A DNA stretch of 64,000 nucleotides from Welwitschia mirabilis (taxonomy: Eukaryota > Gnetophyta > Gnetopsida > Welwitschiales), in assembly GCA_051453625.1 (NCBI GenBank), contig JBOZIK010000001.1:258460575-258524574 (forward strand). Direction: 5' to 3'. Every line of letters starts with the position of its first letter. Positions within the stretch are counted from its first letter, which is position 1. Of the stretch, positions 13,963-25,838 are shown one piece after another. Made by a program: the position numbers and the translations under genes. The notes beneath the pieces were generated by a model. The model was not told the origin of the DNA, did not search any database, and saw nothing but the letters and a program-made list of their open reading frames with translations.

Positions 13963-14975
13963 GGTTGAATGGAGGTTGATTTCCATAGTTGGATTACTAA
14001 ATCTCTTATTAAATCTCTTGATTTTGATTACTTGGTAGAATTGAGTTGGCTTCAAGGTTAATTAATAATGATAAGGCATATGGAAAAAGGGGAAATTTCA
14101 TGAAATTATATTTAGACATAATATAGATGTTATTAAAGGTTAAACATAGAAATACTTTTATAATCTTAGCAAGGATATGATTATCATTATGATGTGATGA
14201 GTCCTTATTTATATCTTCAAATACATAATTAAGATTATTCCCTTTCTTTATTTTTAATGAACAAGATTTACAATTATGAATATGCGTTTTCACTATGAAG
14301 TTATGTAACCATATAATTCAGGATGAATAACTTGGTTAAATATTTACTTACTTTTTAGCGTTTCTAATTATAAGTAATATTTATATATTTACACATTTTT
14401 TGTAAAAGGTTAAGCTCTTTAAGAAATTATATTAGGTCATTATCCTAAATTATTAAGATAATTGAAATTCTTCTAAGTGATTATTATCTGAATTCATCAT
14501 CCTTTTTAGTTTGTTTAGGGATTTATAATTATCATAAATATTATTAGCATGATGATCATCTAGGGGGTGGGATTATAGTTAACCTTAGAAATACTTTGGA
14601 GATATCACAAATATAATTGACTTTTAGTATTATCAAGGTGCTAAGATTACAATTAGTGTAATCTTTATAATTATTAGAATTAACATAAATGTAATTTGAT
14701 ATATATATTAAGAGTATGAAAATTATAGGTATAATGGAATTCATGAGTATTAGAATATATAGTTAAATTTATGCTTATCTAGGAGTTAAAATTACCTTGA
14801 ATCTAGTATTATCAAAGATATAATTGATTTTAGTCATGATTTAAAATTATTAGGGATATAAACAACTTTATAGTTATTAGGAATTAATGTTGTTATGGCT
14901 ACCACTAATTTTATGATGATTAAGGAGAAAGTTTGTGAAGACTATAATTGGATTTATATTATTATAAATTTATAA

Positions 14976-15075
14976 NNNNNNNNNNNNNNNNNNNNNNNNN
15001 NNNNNNNNNNNNNNNNNNNNNNNNNNNNNNNNNNNNNNNNNNNNNNNNNNNNNNNNNNNNNNNNNNNNNNNNNNN
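14976..15075. other. 100-N assembly gap inside the G1 array
   Basis: The gap separates the primer-site end of internal copy 2 from a truncated LTR (15076-15549). About 3 kb of LTR would be expected here, so the gap probably hides a collapsed repeat. Confidence 0.8.
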
Positions 15076-15549
15076 TCATAGTAATCTACTTATTTATCAT
15101 TCTTGGTTCTAGGTAACAGTGTATGTACTTGCTCAATTACTCATTTATTTTAAAGTGTATAAAATCTATTAATATCATATTACAAGGAAGATAATATTTA
15201 TTCATAATATATCACACCTATCACATTTACCAAGAATCTAAATAAGTTAAAAAAAGTAAAATATATTATTGCGTCATTTTGAAACTTTCAATTGTTTTAT
15301 CATGTGATTATAAGTCCTTACATAGGGGATTATCTAATTTTAAACATTTGAATAGATTTTCTCATGAAAACTTTTAACATATTTTTTTTTATCATTTTCA
15401 TGATAAATTATGAAAGATACAACTAAGATTAATTTAAAATAACATCCTATTTTGATAAAGAATTTAAATAAGAATAATTAATCATTTGTTTAAAAGCTTA
15501 ATATACTTAATATTTAAGTAAATAAGGTTTACAAAATATGAATATGCCA
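15076..15549 (-). mobile_element. G1 gypsy LTR, middle LTR (5' part only)
   Basis: It matches 12637-13109 and 35330-35795. On the minus strand it begins TGGCATATTC at 15549, right after a purine tract, and runs into the N gap at 15076. Its position between two internal copies shows a tandem LTR-internal-LTR-internal-LTR layout. Confidence 0.75.
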
Positions 15550-15744
15550 TTCTTCCCCACTTAGATGGATTCACTCCTAAGAATCAAGATACTCAAAAAG
15601 CTAAAGAACACCTGACTACATATTATGAAGTTCAAAAAAATTTGGATTTTGGCTTTTCATAGTTTATTACTACTTTATTTTTCATTAATTAATTTATATC
15701 TAAAATAGTATTATATTTTTATAAGTCAATAACAATTGGTTGTA

Positions 15745-16385
15745 TATGAAAAAATTCCCTCACTGATGGCTAAACTATAGTTTTATTTTACTATCTTTGC
15801 CTTATCTATAGCCTCTACTAGACTCTTAGGTTGGAACATGAATACTTTGGTAGCGAGAAAAGGGAGGAGATTTTAAACAAAGATATTTGCTTTAGCTTCT
15901 TCATGTATATGAATATATGACACATATCTTAATAACTCTAGAAATTTACACTCATAGGATGCTATGATCACTTTATGGGTTTGTCTTAAATTATAAAGTT
16001 TTGTAACCTTCTAGTAAATATAAAACTTAGTAATGTACCTCTTCTTAAATATGTGCTTAAATTCCCTTCATGAAAGTTTTAGATCTTCTAACTTGGTCAT
16101 TTCTTTTTTTCACCATAGGTTAGCTTCTCCTTGTATCATATAAATAGCTAAGAAGCCTTTTCATATTCATCACATCCTAAGGTATCTATAACTTTTCAAT
16201 ACCAGTTATTCATGCTCCTAATTTAGAAGGATTTAAGCCTCTTAAAAAATTTAATGGATTTAGCTTAGTAAACATTTAAATTAATTTCCTCATACCCACA
16301 TCCTTAAGTTGATTAATAGGTTTTAACCTTAATTTATTATTTGTGATAGGAACTACATGAAGGTATTCATTAATGCTTCTAGATT
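15745..16385 (-). pseudogene. Ty3/gypsy gag remnant, G1 internal copy 1
   Basis: Same order of motifs as 13306-13962, with more stops. The minus strand shows the leader string AGAAGCATTAATGAAT, the NP...W segment near 16220-16150, and the late capsid segment near 15830-15780. The longest open piece is under 60 codons. Homology to the copy at 13306 supports the call more than the reading frame does. Confidence 0.6.
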
Positions 16386-16797
16386 AAGGTTGAATTGGGG
16401 TTTATTTTCATCATTATATTGCTGATTCTCTTATCAATTCTCTTGATTTTTATTATTTAGTGTAACTAACTTGACTTTAATGCTTAATTGATAATGATGA
16501 GGCATTTGAAAAAAGGGGAAATTTTCATGAAATTATATTTAGACATAGGATAGATTTTATTAAATGTTAAACATAAAAATACTTTTATAATCTTAGGAAG
16601 GACATGACTATAATTATGATGTGATGAGTTCTTATTTATATCTTGAATACATAATCAAGCTTATACACTTTCTTTATTTTTAATGAATAAGATTTATAAG
16701 TTATAAATATGTGTTTTCACTAAAGTTATGTGACGATATTTAGGATGAATAACTTCACTAAATATTTATTTACTTTTGAGGGTTTTTAATTATAAGC

Positions 16798-16798
<1 letters not shown>

Positions 16799-16833
<35 letters not shown>
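16799..16833 (+). repeat. (TA)n microsatellite
   Basis: About 17 TA units in the G1 leader. The matching place in internal copy 2 (about 14380) has only a few, so it expanded after duplication. Confidence 0.95.
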
Positions 16834-16837
<4 letters not shown>

Positions 16838-17428
16838 AAAATGATAAATATAATTTAGCTAAGTGATTATTATCTGTAGCTATAAGGTAATAGAATCTTT
16901 AATTATTTGAACTAGTCATCCTTTTTAGTTTGTTTATGGATTTAGAATTATCATAAATATGACTAGAAATGATAATCTAGGGGTTGGGATAATAGTTAAC
17001 CTTATGAATACTTTGGAGCTCTTACATTTATAATCGACTTTTAAGATTATCAAGGTGCTAAGATTATAATTAGTATAATCTTTATAATAGTTAGAATTAA
17101 TATAAATGTAATTTGGCATATATTTAGATAGCAGTAAAATTATAGGTATAATGGAATTAATGAGTATTAGAAGATATGACTAGATACATACTTATCTAGA
17201 AGTCAAAATTATCTTGAAATCTAGTATTATTAAGGATATAATTAATTTCACCCATGGTTTAAGATTATTAGGGATATAACTAACTTTATAGCTATTAGGA
17301 ATTAAGGTTGTTATGACTACCACTAACTATATGATGATTAAGAAGAAAAATTTATTAAGATTATAATTAGATTTATATTTTTATATATTTATAAGTGCTT
17401 AACATAAGTATTATTTAAGTTAACCAAG

Positions 17429-17444
17429 AGCTCTAATACTAATT
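17429..17444 (-). other. Primer-binding site of G1 (initiator tRNA-Met type)
   Basis: On the minus strand AATTAGTATTAGAGCTC directly follows the LTR end (TATCACA). It matches the plant consensus TGGTATCAGAGC apart from C-to-T type changes. The plus-strand copy at 25823 reads CAGGTATTAGAGCC. Confidence 0.7.
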
Positions 17445-20128
17445 TGTGATATCATATTTTCTTTCATCCTAATTAAGCACTATTTTTTTCCTCTTCCTTT
17501 TTTAAATATTTTTACCTAATAGAAATAATGAAACTTAGAACAAGGTCATGATTATTCATTTATTATAACTTCCATATTCTAGGAAAGATAAATCATATAA
17601 TCATTATATATTTAATTATAATTAATTTTTGGATTATTTTTATTCACAAACAATGGCAATGTAATAAGCTTTTATCATTTATTTCTTCCTAGTTTTTCAT
17701 CACATAAAATATATCTTGTGTATAGTTGATAAGATGTAAACTTATTATCAACATACGTGAATATGTTTTAAGGATAGAACCTAATCAATATAATAGGAGA
17801 TTGCAACTTCAGTTAATAGCAGTAGGACTTAATATTTGACCACCCTCCCAAATGTAAGTTGGCTCTACTTTAGGTTCTAAACTATACAAACATGGTTGAG
17901 CTAAATATACAAACATGGTTGGACTAAAATTCATAGAATCTTGCTTCATCTTGATATACCCCTAATACAAGTAACAGGCAGTATGTAAGATGGATGCATA
18001 CTTACAAATAACCCCTACTTCCTTGAAGCATCTTCAAATGGTGTAAAATGATCCATGGAATCTAAGAGCTTAAGATATTAAGTTCAAGTAAGTTTATATA
18101 TGGGTAGGATATGAGAGTGGTGATTAAATCGACCTCTAGAAGGGTATTATAAAAAAGAAATGCAATGTAACCCACCTTTGTGATGAAATCCAAGTGTGGA
18201 GATGAACATTATTAGAATTATCTTGCTTTAGTCCTATTTTATGAATACATCATACAAATTCATGTAAATAATTCTAACCAATATGGATATTTAATAAATC
18301 ACTTACTTATTTATAATAATTTTAATCATCATTTGGTACATTTTATAGAAACAACTATAAAAAAAAAGAAAATATACAAGAACATTACTTTTTTTTTTCA
18401 AGATTCTAATAATAAAAATCTAGATAAAGAAGACATCCTTTTCTTTTATATCTAAGAAAAGGAAATATTCTTTTCTTTCCATTCAATAATAATAAAAATA
18501 TAAATAATATACTTAAAGAAACTAAAACATACTTAGAGATATGCCAATTCTAGAAAAATTCTTCCATTCTCATGTGACAATATTTAAGGATTGGTGCAAA
18601 GAAGGTAAATAAAAGAAAGTATATCTTAAGCATAATTTTTAAGATATAGGTAGTTAGTCAATGATTCATATGGTCATATTATAAGTTAATAAAAAATAAA
18701 TGAAAATCTAGAATCTACTTATGTTACTTAAACTACTAAGATAAAAACTCTTACAAGCATGCACATTTAAAGTAAGCTAAAACAAAAAGGGAGTAAAAGA
18801 GGTATTTATCTAAATAGATACCATCTATGAATAATTTAACTTATATCAATTAATAGAAACACATTTTGTATACTTAATTTCCCTATAAAATTTTATGTAA
18901 TAATTTGGTGAATAATTTTCAATATTAATTATAATATTTTTGGGTTCTAAGAATAGATCAGAGTTAAAAATTAATGATTAATTATAGTAGTTTTTAGAGA
19001 CTTGATCCATAATAAGTTTCTTATAGTCTAATTTAAACTACCTTGGAATTACAAAAATATTATTTTTAGAGTTATCATTCAAGGCTAAAAACTATAAAAT
19101 TTTCTAGAATTATAGTCCTACTACACTATACTAAGATGTAACCTCCAAAATACTTTTAGTTTTAAAATGATTTAAAACATTCTAGAACTCTTATTAGGTT
19201 TCCTTTAACATAGAATGCTCAAGTTTGTAAATATGTTGACAGATAAGTATCAAAAAGTAAATTAATTTCTTACTATTTTTTTCATTTATTTTTAACATAT
19301 TTTAACAAATAATTTTTTTAAAAAGTAATTACCCATAAGAAAAATTACTATTTTTACATGTTCATATTAATATAGCAAACCTAGACTTACATAAAACATT
19401 TCACTAATCTACACCTACTAATAAATGAGATATGATATTTTTATCCTATGATTTTATTCTAGAAATTTAACTTTTGCCATAATAAAAATATGATAAAGTC
19501 TTTATAAGTAATTAAACAATAAATTAGATCATAAACATTATGGATATAATAACTAATTACTTATAGAAAGGAGAATTAATTATAAAAAGAAATATCATTA
19601 AAAAAAATACAAAAATCAAATCAATTCAAAAAGAACCATGAGCCTTAGGATTTTCCATGAAACCATACTATCCTAAAGGGATTTTTGACATTTAGAATTT
19701 TTCCCTAATAAAATGGGCCTAATGCATAATATATTAAAAAAATCTAATAGTAAAATAAACATGGGTATCCAATTTTTTTTTAATAGTGAAACCTCTAGTT
19801 ACTTGGCCATAATCATTCATTAGTAATTCTTTCTAATCAAGGATAAGAGACACCCTCATATTTCACTATAAAATCTTGGTGGGAGTCAATGGGAGGGGAT
19901 AGTATTTTATAACATAATTGCATAAAAGCCATAAATAATTCCATAATGAAATATCACATCATTCTAATAGAAAGAGAATATCATATAAATAATAAGAGTA
20001 AGGAGCATATTTGGAAATATTAGTAAGACTTTGATAGTTAAAGATGATGAAAATCCAAGCTTAAGAATTTCTTAGCTCTAAGATTTCAAGATCGAAGCTT
20101 TTAAGCTATAAACTTCATAAGAAATAGA

Positions 20129-20131
<3 letters not shown>

Positions 20132-20164
<33 letters not shown>
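20132..20164 (+). repeat. (GA)n microsatellite in G1 LTR
   Basis: About 16 GA units at the same LTR position as 12111-12173. Confidence 0.95.
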
Positions 20165-20167
<3 letters not shown>

Positions 20168-20312
20168 AATGCACTCATATGAAACAAAAGAAAAAGATCT
20201 CCTTTTACAAGAGAGGAAAGGATATCTATATATAAACAAATGCATATAGCTTAAGATCAAAAGATCACATGATTTAGCATTACTAAGTGAAATGAATAAT
20301 AAGTTATATTAA

Positions 20313-20317
20313 AGTAC
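20313..20317 (+). other. Target-site duplication, left side of Athila-like element
   Basis: AGTAC here and AGTAT at 35033-35037 flank the element. The uninterrupted G1 LTR at 12335 reads AGTACAAAAATAAATC, which confirms the pre-insertion order. Confidence 0.75.
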
Positions 20318-21671
20318 TATTGTGATGCCAATTTATAGGAAATTAATGGTGCATTTAGAGTACCTTTGTAGGACATTTATATAGGCTTAGATGTAATTCT
20401 AATGATGTTGATGGAATGATCATAAAAACACATAATTATTGACATATTTGGAGGAATTTTAGGCATGTTTTGATAGTTAGTGTGTTGAAGAAAGATTAAT
20501 GATGAAGAAGGCTAATTTTCTTGAGATAGAGAGCTTTGGAAGGATATTGTTCCCACTGTCATTCCCATAATAGAAAGGATGAAAACACTGTATTAGCTTG
20601 TTGTAATAATGGCTTAGATTTGATATTGAAGCCANNNNNNNNNNTTTTCTAAGGATATGTTATTCCTAGTGTCATCCTCATAACATGAGGGACAATGACA
20701 CATTTGGAGCCAACTACATGGTCAATTGCAAAGCTAAAAGTTCATGAATTATCTATTGTTATTATGATTCATCTCCAACGTCATCCCCATGATAGTTAGA
20801 ATAACAACTATTTTGTATAAATGGGACTAAATTATCTTGTAATGAAGTCATGTATCCCACTTGGGCTACTAGGGTTTCTTCTTTTACTTCTAGGGTTATG
20901 GCTTTAGAACCTTCAATGAAAAGCTATAAATACCTCCCTTCTTCTCACTTCCAATTCATCTTTTATACTTGATTTTTTTGTAATAAAATATTAAAGGATG
21001 AGAGGCTTAGCTAATAGCTATAGAGAGAATTTACCATTAGTGTTGAAATGAGTATCCTCCATTGAGGTTCTACTACTTTATTGTAAGCGGATGTAAAAGT
21101 TTCATAATCAAATTTAATTACTTTTTAAATATAATTGTATTTATGTTCCTTATGGTTTAATTTGATTATAGTTTAGTGATAACTTTATAATTTATTTAGG
21201 TCATAAGGGCAATCTTTATTAAGGTTGATTATGTTAGTTTAGATTTATATTACTATTTCATTCCCATTCCACATATGCATTCTATATTATATTTGGCATA
21301 TCTTATAGTTCACATTTGGTTAAGAAAAAGTGATGAACTCTTCTTAATTGATTTAAATTATAGAGAGTTAGTACTTATGATAGGAGAATTAGGATTTAAA
21401 TAGAGCTCATCCCATTCACATTTTCTTGGTTATAATTTCATTTTCATTCATCATTAGATTTTATTTTCATATTTATTTACTTTTATTTATTAAAAGATAA
21501 AAACAAAAAATAATCTTGAAAATCAATTCTCTAAATTTTAGCCTAGTTCCTTCAATGAATTATGACATTTAGGTTAACTCTCATCTATATTAGTGTATAT
21601 TTTTCTATAAGTATTTTTATTTATAGGTTTACCTAAAGAACTTATAGATTGCATAAATTCACACTACAACA
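20318..21671 (+). mobile_element. Left LTR of Athila-like element
   Basis: It begins TATTGTGATGCC (the TG start mutated to TA, by comparison with TGTTATTATGCC at 33531 and TGTTGTAATGCC at 53649) and ends CACTACAACA. The length is 1,354 bases with a 10-N gap at 20635-20644. It carries three copies of the GTCATCC inverted-repeat motif and a TATA box. Confidence 0.8.
20925..20932 (+). promoter_or_regulatory. TATA box of Athila-like LTR
   Basis: TATAAATA in the context AAGCTATAAATACCT. It is conserved at 34129-34136 in the right LTR and as TATAAATA at 27871-27878 in the inner LTR, followed each time by a C/T-rich stretch. Position and conservation suggest the LTR core promoter. Confidence 0.65.
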
Positions 21672-21690
21672 TTTTGGTATCACTGCTAAC
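21672..21690 (+). other. Primer-binding site, Athila-like element
   Basis: TTTTGGTATCACTGCTAAC follows the LTR end. With 28614 (TTTTAGTATTGTTGCCAAGG) it points to an ancestor near TTTTGGCGCCGTTGCC, the site used by Athila/Tat elements, after C-to-T decay. Confidence 0.6.
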
Positions 21691-22697
21691 AAAGGCTATA
21701 AGGAGTTAGAGGATTATCACTATCTAAGTAAGTAACTCGAATTTCTATTTAGGTTATTTATTTAAAATAGTGTTATATTTTTATAATATTTTAGTAGATT
21801 TATTTATGTAATTTTATTTTGCATAGTTTTGATAAAGTACTATCATCCCCTCTGTTGTTTCCATGATACTAAGGACATTAGTTCATATTTTTAGATTTTT
21901 TTTATAAGTTTTTTTTGGGTTTTATATTCCTGGTTTTTATAGCTAATAATAATAATTTCAACTATCGACCTCATGAGTCCTAGGATGATAGTGGCCATTT
22001 TTTATTTTTGCAATTCATTCTTTTGTTCTATAATTTTTTTCTTTGTAGTTATTCTATTACCTATTTTAATGACAATTAAATCAATAGCCATTACACATGT
22101 TTTGAGTGTTAAGGATTAATAATTTTAATAAAATAATAAAACATAAAAGAGAAAAGAACTTGATCTTAATTATGTACTTATCTTCCTTACCATCTTAAAA
22201 TAAAATTATCTTGTTTCATTCTTTTTAATTACTTCAATGAATAATGATAAAAAGACTGTTGGGAAAATTATTTTTCTAGAAGAAGAAGAAACTTGAAAAA
22301 TTCTAAGGATAATAGTAAGAAAACACTTTGAGAAATTTTTGTAAAAAGATGAAGAACAATACAAAATATTGTTGAGAGTAGGAATTGAACCCCTTCCTCT
22401 TTTCAACCCTTTTATTCTTTTCCCTCTTCTTTTCAAAACTCATATAGAAATAACAATGGAAATTCTCCACATTTTAGGGATTTCCACCTCATTTAGACAA
22501 AATTCTTATAAATATTTTTATTAATTCCAACCATCTCCCATAAATTACTATAAAGAAAAACCATCTCCCATGATCTACTATGAGAAAGAAAGTGATCCAT
22601 TAAAAGAAATGATTGACGAAATGAAGAAGAACTAAGAAAACACCAATAAAAACATAAAAAATTTAGTTAAAATCTTGCAACAAATACTATTACAAAT
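21691..22697 (+). mobile_element. Athila-like internal region, left piece
   Basis: A leader with two hairpin-motif copies (21841-21871, 21961-21993) is followed from about 22245 by sequence closely matching the start of the decayed ORF at 29429. Shared segments include SPINYY, PSPMIYYE and KNLVKILQQILLQI. The frame shifts several times. It runs into a 100-N gap at 22698-22797. Confidence 0.65.
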
Positions 22698-22933
22698 NNN
22701 NNNNNNNNNNNNNNNNNNNNNNNNNNNNNNNNNNNNNNNNNNNNNNNNNNNNNNNNNNNNNNNNNNNNNNNNNNNNNNNNNNNNNNNNNNNNNNNNNAAA
22801 ATTACTCACCCTAATTAGATGCATGAGTCATAAATATGATCTATTTTTATACTCCAACATAACTTATTACACATCCCATTTATTAATGCTAAATCATGTG
22901 ATCTTGTGATCTTGAGCTAGGTGCCTTTTTTTA

Positions 22934-22944
22934 TCTATGTATAG
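22934..22944 (+). promoter_or_regulatory. Probable TATA box of G1 LTR (plus copy)
   Basis: TCTATGTATAGAGAG followed by TTTTCCTCTCTTGTAAAAGG. This is the same arrangement as at 12241 on the opposite strand, with one change in the TATA core. Confidence 0.45.
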
Positions 22945-23010
22945 AGAGATTTTCCTCTCTTGTAAAAGGATATACTTTCTTTTTGTTTTATATAAGTGCA
23001 TTTTTTCCCT

Positions 23011-23013
<3 letters not shown>

Positions 23014-23075
<62 letters not shown>
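23014..23075 (+). repeat. (CA)n microsatellite in G1 LTR
   Basis: About 31 CA units at the place where the other two LTR copies carry GA/CT units. Open frames across it (Thr-His or Cys-Val repeats) are not genes. Confidence 0.95.
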
Positions 23076-23076
<1 letters not shown>

Positions 23077-25822
23077 TTACTCACTCACATACACATATAC
23101 ACACACAATATCTTTCTTTGGAGCTTGGAATTTTGGAGCTAAGAAACTCTTCAGCTTGGATCTTCATCAATATTCAACTATCAATAATCCTATTAATATT
23201 CCCAAGTAATCCCTTTACTCATATTATTCATATAATTTATTTTTCTCTTGGAATGATGTGATATGTCATTAGAAAGTTATTTTTGGCTTTTATTAAATTA
23301 TGTTATAAAATATTATTCCCTCCCATTGGCTTCCACCAAGATGTTACAGTAAGATATGAGGGGTCTCTTATGCTTGGTGATGGAGGATTACTAATGAATG
23401 ATTATGACCAAGTAACCAAGGGGCTCACGTTTTAAAAAAAATAAAGGAAGCATCCATGTTTATTTTAGTATTATACCTTTTTTAATCCATTATGTATTAG
23501 AACCATGTTATTAGGGAAAAAGTCTGATCCTCAAAAATCTCTTTAGTCTAGTACTCATCCATGGAAAATTTGAAGGCTCATAGTAAATGGCTCTTTTGAA
23601 TTGATTTTTTTTATTTTTACAATTGATTTTTATTTTTATAAGTAATTAGTTAGTATATCCTTTATTTTAATGATCTAAATTACTATTTAACTAGTTGTAA
23701 AAATTTTATCATATTTTTAATATGGAAAAAATTAAATTTCTAGAATAGAGGTATAGGATAAAAAACATTATATCTCATTAATTAGTAGGTATAAATTATT
23801 AAAGTTTTTTTGTAAGTTTAGGATAGTGATATTAATATGAAAACTTAAAAATAGTAATTTTTCTAATAGATAATTATTTTTAAAATATATTAAAAAATAA
23901 ATGCTGAAAATAGTAAGCAAATAATTTACATTTATATACCTATCTATCAATATATTTGTAAACTTAATCATCGTAAGTTGTAGGAAATTAAATAATATTT
24001 TCAAAACATCTTGAATCATTTAAAAACACAAAGTATTTTGAATGTTATGATTAGTTTAGTGTAGTGTAGTAGGACTGTAATTTGATAGTTTTTAGCCTTA
24101 AATGATAACCTTAGAAATAATATTTTTATAATTCCAAGATAGTTTAAGTTAGATTTTGAGGAACCTATTATGTGTTTAGATTCTAAAAAACTATTATAAT
24201 TTATTTTTTACTTTATAATTAATTAGTTATTAAATTTTAACTATGATATTTCCTTAGAGTTTAAAAATGTTATAATTAATGTTTAAATTATAGAAAAATT
24301 ATTACACAAATTTTTATAGGAAAATTGAGTATATAAAATATATTTATATCAGTAAATTTAAGTTGAGTTACTTATAAGTGGTACTTATTTGTAGAAATAC
24401 CTCTTTTAACCTTTTTCTTTAGCTTACTTTATATGTGCATGCTTGTAAGAGTTTTTACCTTAGTAGTTCAAGTAACATAAGTAGTCTCTAGCTTATTACT
24501 TATTTTTATTAACTTATAATATAGCTGTATAAAATCTTGGATAAATACTTATATCTTAATAATTATACTTGAAATATACTTCCTTTTATTTAGCTTCATT
24601 GCACCAATCCATAGAGATTCTTATATGAGCATGGAAGACTGTTTCTAAGATTGGTATAGCTCAAGGTATCTTTTAGTCTCTTCAAGTACATTATTTTATA
24701 TTTTTATTATTATTAAAAAAAGAAAATAATATTTCCTTTATTTAAATAGAAAAAAGAGAATATTTCCTTTATTTAGATTTTTATTATTATAATCTTGAAA
24801 AAAAGAAATGTTCTTTCATGCTTGCTTTTTTTTGCATGGTTGTTTCTATAAAATATACTAAATGATGATTATAATTATTATAACCAGGTACATTATTTAG
24901 AATTTTTTGCATGCATTTATATGGTTTATTCATAGAACATGTCTAGATCAAGATAATTCTAATAATGTTCATCTCCCTATTTGGATTTCATCACTAAGAT
25001 GAGTTGAATTGCATTTTTTTTCATAATACCCTTTTGGAAGTGAATTTAATCATTACTTTCCTATCCTACCCATGTATGAAGTTACAATGGCTTAATATCT
25101 CGATCCCTTAGTGTCAATGGATCATGTTGTACCACCCAAAGATGATTCAAGAAAGTGGGGGTTATCTGTAAGCATGCATCCATCTCATGTACTTCCTGTC
25201 ACCTATATTGGGGTTATATTAAGATGAAGTGAAAGCCTATGGAGTTGAGTGTAGCCATAAAACTAACTCGTGTCTGAAGGATGGTTGAATATCACATTGG
25301 AATACCGTTAATTAGAGTTTTAGCCTCTTATTATATTAATTAGGTATTATCATTAAAACTCATCCATGTATGAGGATAATAAGTTTACATTTCCTCGACT
25401 ATGCATAAGATATCTTTTATGTATTAAAAAACTAAGAAGAAATGGAGGATGCAAAGTTATAATATCATTATTGTTTATAAACCAAAATAACCTAGAAATT
25501 AATCATAGGTAAATATGTAATATTAATATGATTTATCTTTCTTAGAATATAGAAATTCTAACTAAGGAGTAAGTAGAATTTGGTCCTAGGGTTCATCATG
25601 TTTATTGGGTAAAAATATATTAAAGAAAAAAGGAAGAAATAAAAAAGTGCTTGATTAGGATAAGAGGAAATAGGGTGCCATAAGTTAAGTAGTAATTCTA
25701 TTAATGAATTATTTCAAATCTTATAATGTTTTAATAGGATCTAAATAGGAATTAATCCTAGTTAGTTAATAATATTTAAAAAAATTATGGTTAACTAAGG
25801 TAATTGAAGTGAGGGTGTTACA

Positions 25823-25838
25823 TACAGGTATTAGAGCC
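25823..25838 (+). other. Primer-binding site of plus-strand G1 copy
   Basis: TACAGGTATTAGAGCC follows the LTR end GTTACA. It differs from the plant TGGTATCAGAGCC site by few changes. Confidence 0.75.

Larger units (their letters stand above)
13110..14975 (-). mobile_element. G1 internal region, copy 2 (gag only)
   Basis: It aligns with 15550-17390 throughout. Reading the minus strand it holds a repetitive leader (to about 13965), a gag remnant (13962-13306), about 200 bases of non-coding sequence and the polypurine tract. It contains no protease, reverse transcriptase, RNase H or integrase trace. The primer-site end is lost in the gap at 14976-15075. Confidence 0.75.
15550..17444 (-). mobile_element. 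G1 internal region, copy 1 (gag only, 1.9 kb)
   Basis: It is bounded by a primer-binding site next to an LTR end (17444) and a purine tract next to an LTR start (15550), so the complete internal length of 1,895 bases can be read. It holds a repetitive leader, a gag remnant and a short tail. An element with 3.6 kb LTRs and no pol is a non-autonomous gag-only form. Confidence 0.78.
17445..20317 (-). mobile_element. G1 gypsy LTR, first LTR, 3' portion
   Basis: This aligns with 9376-12330. The LTR is interrupted at 20317 by an Athila-like element and resumes at 35038. Joined, the two pieces make about 3.63 kb, in agreement with the third LTR. Confidence 0.8.
22798..25822 (+). mobile_element. G1 gypsy LTR fragment, plus orientation
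   Basis: The reverse complement matches 9376-12350 and 17445-20317. It opens in the middle of the LTR, the first about 760 bases being missing at the gap. It ends GGTGTTACA just before a tRNA-Met-type primer site. About 140 bases (25682-25822) at its 3' end are absent from the other copies, so the U5 ends differ between subfamilies. Confidence 0.75.

Noticed and set aside
14556-17119. Two similar small minus-strand frames (14556-14744, 16934-17119)
   Set aside because: They lie in the duplicated, repetitive G1 leader; their similarity reflects the duplication and not protein conservation.
22894-23261. Thr-His and Cys-Val repeat frames
   Set aside because: They come from translating the (CA)n microsatellite in a G1 LTR.
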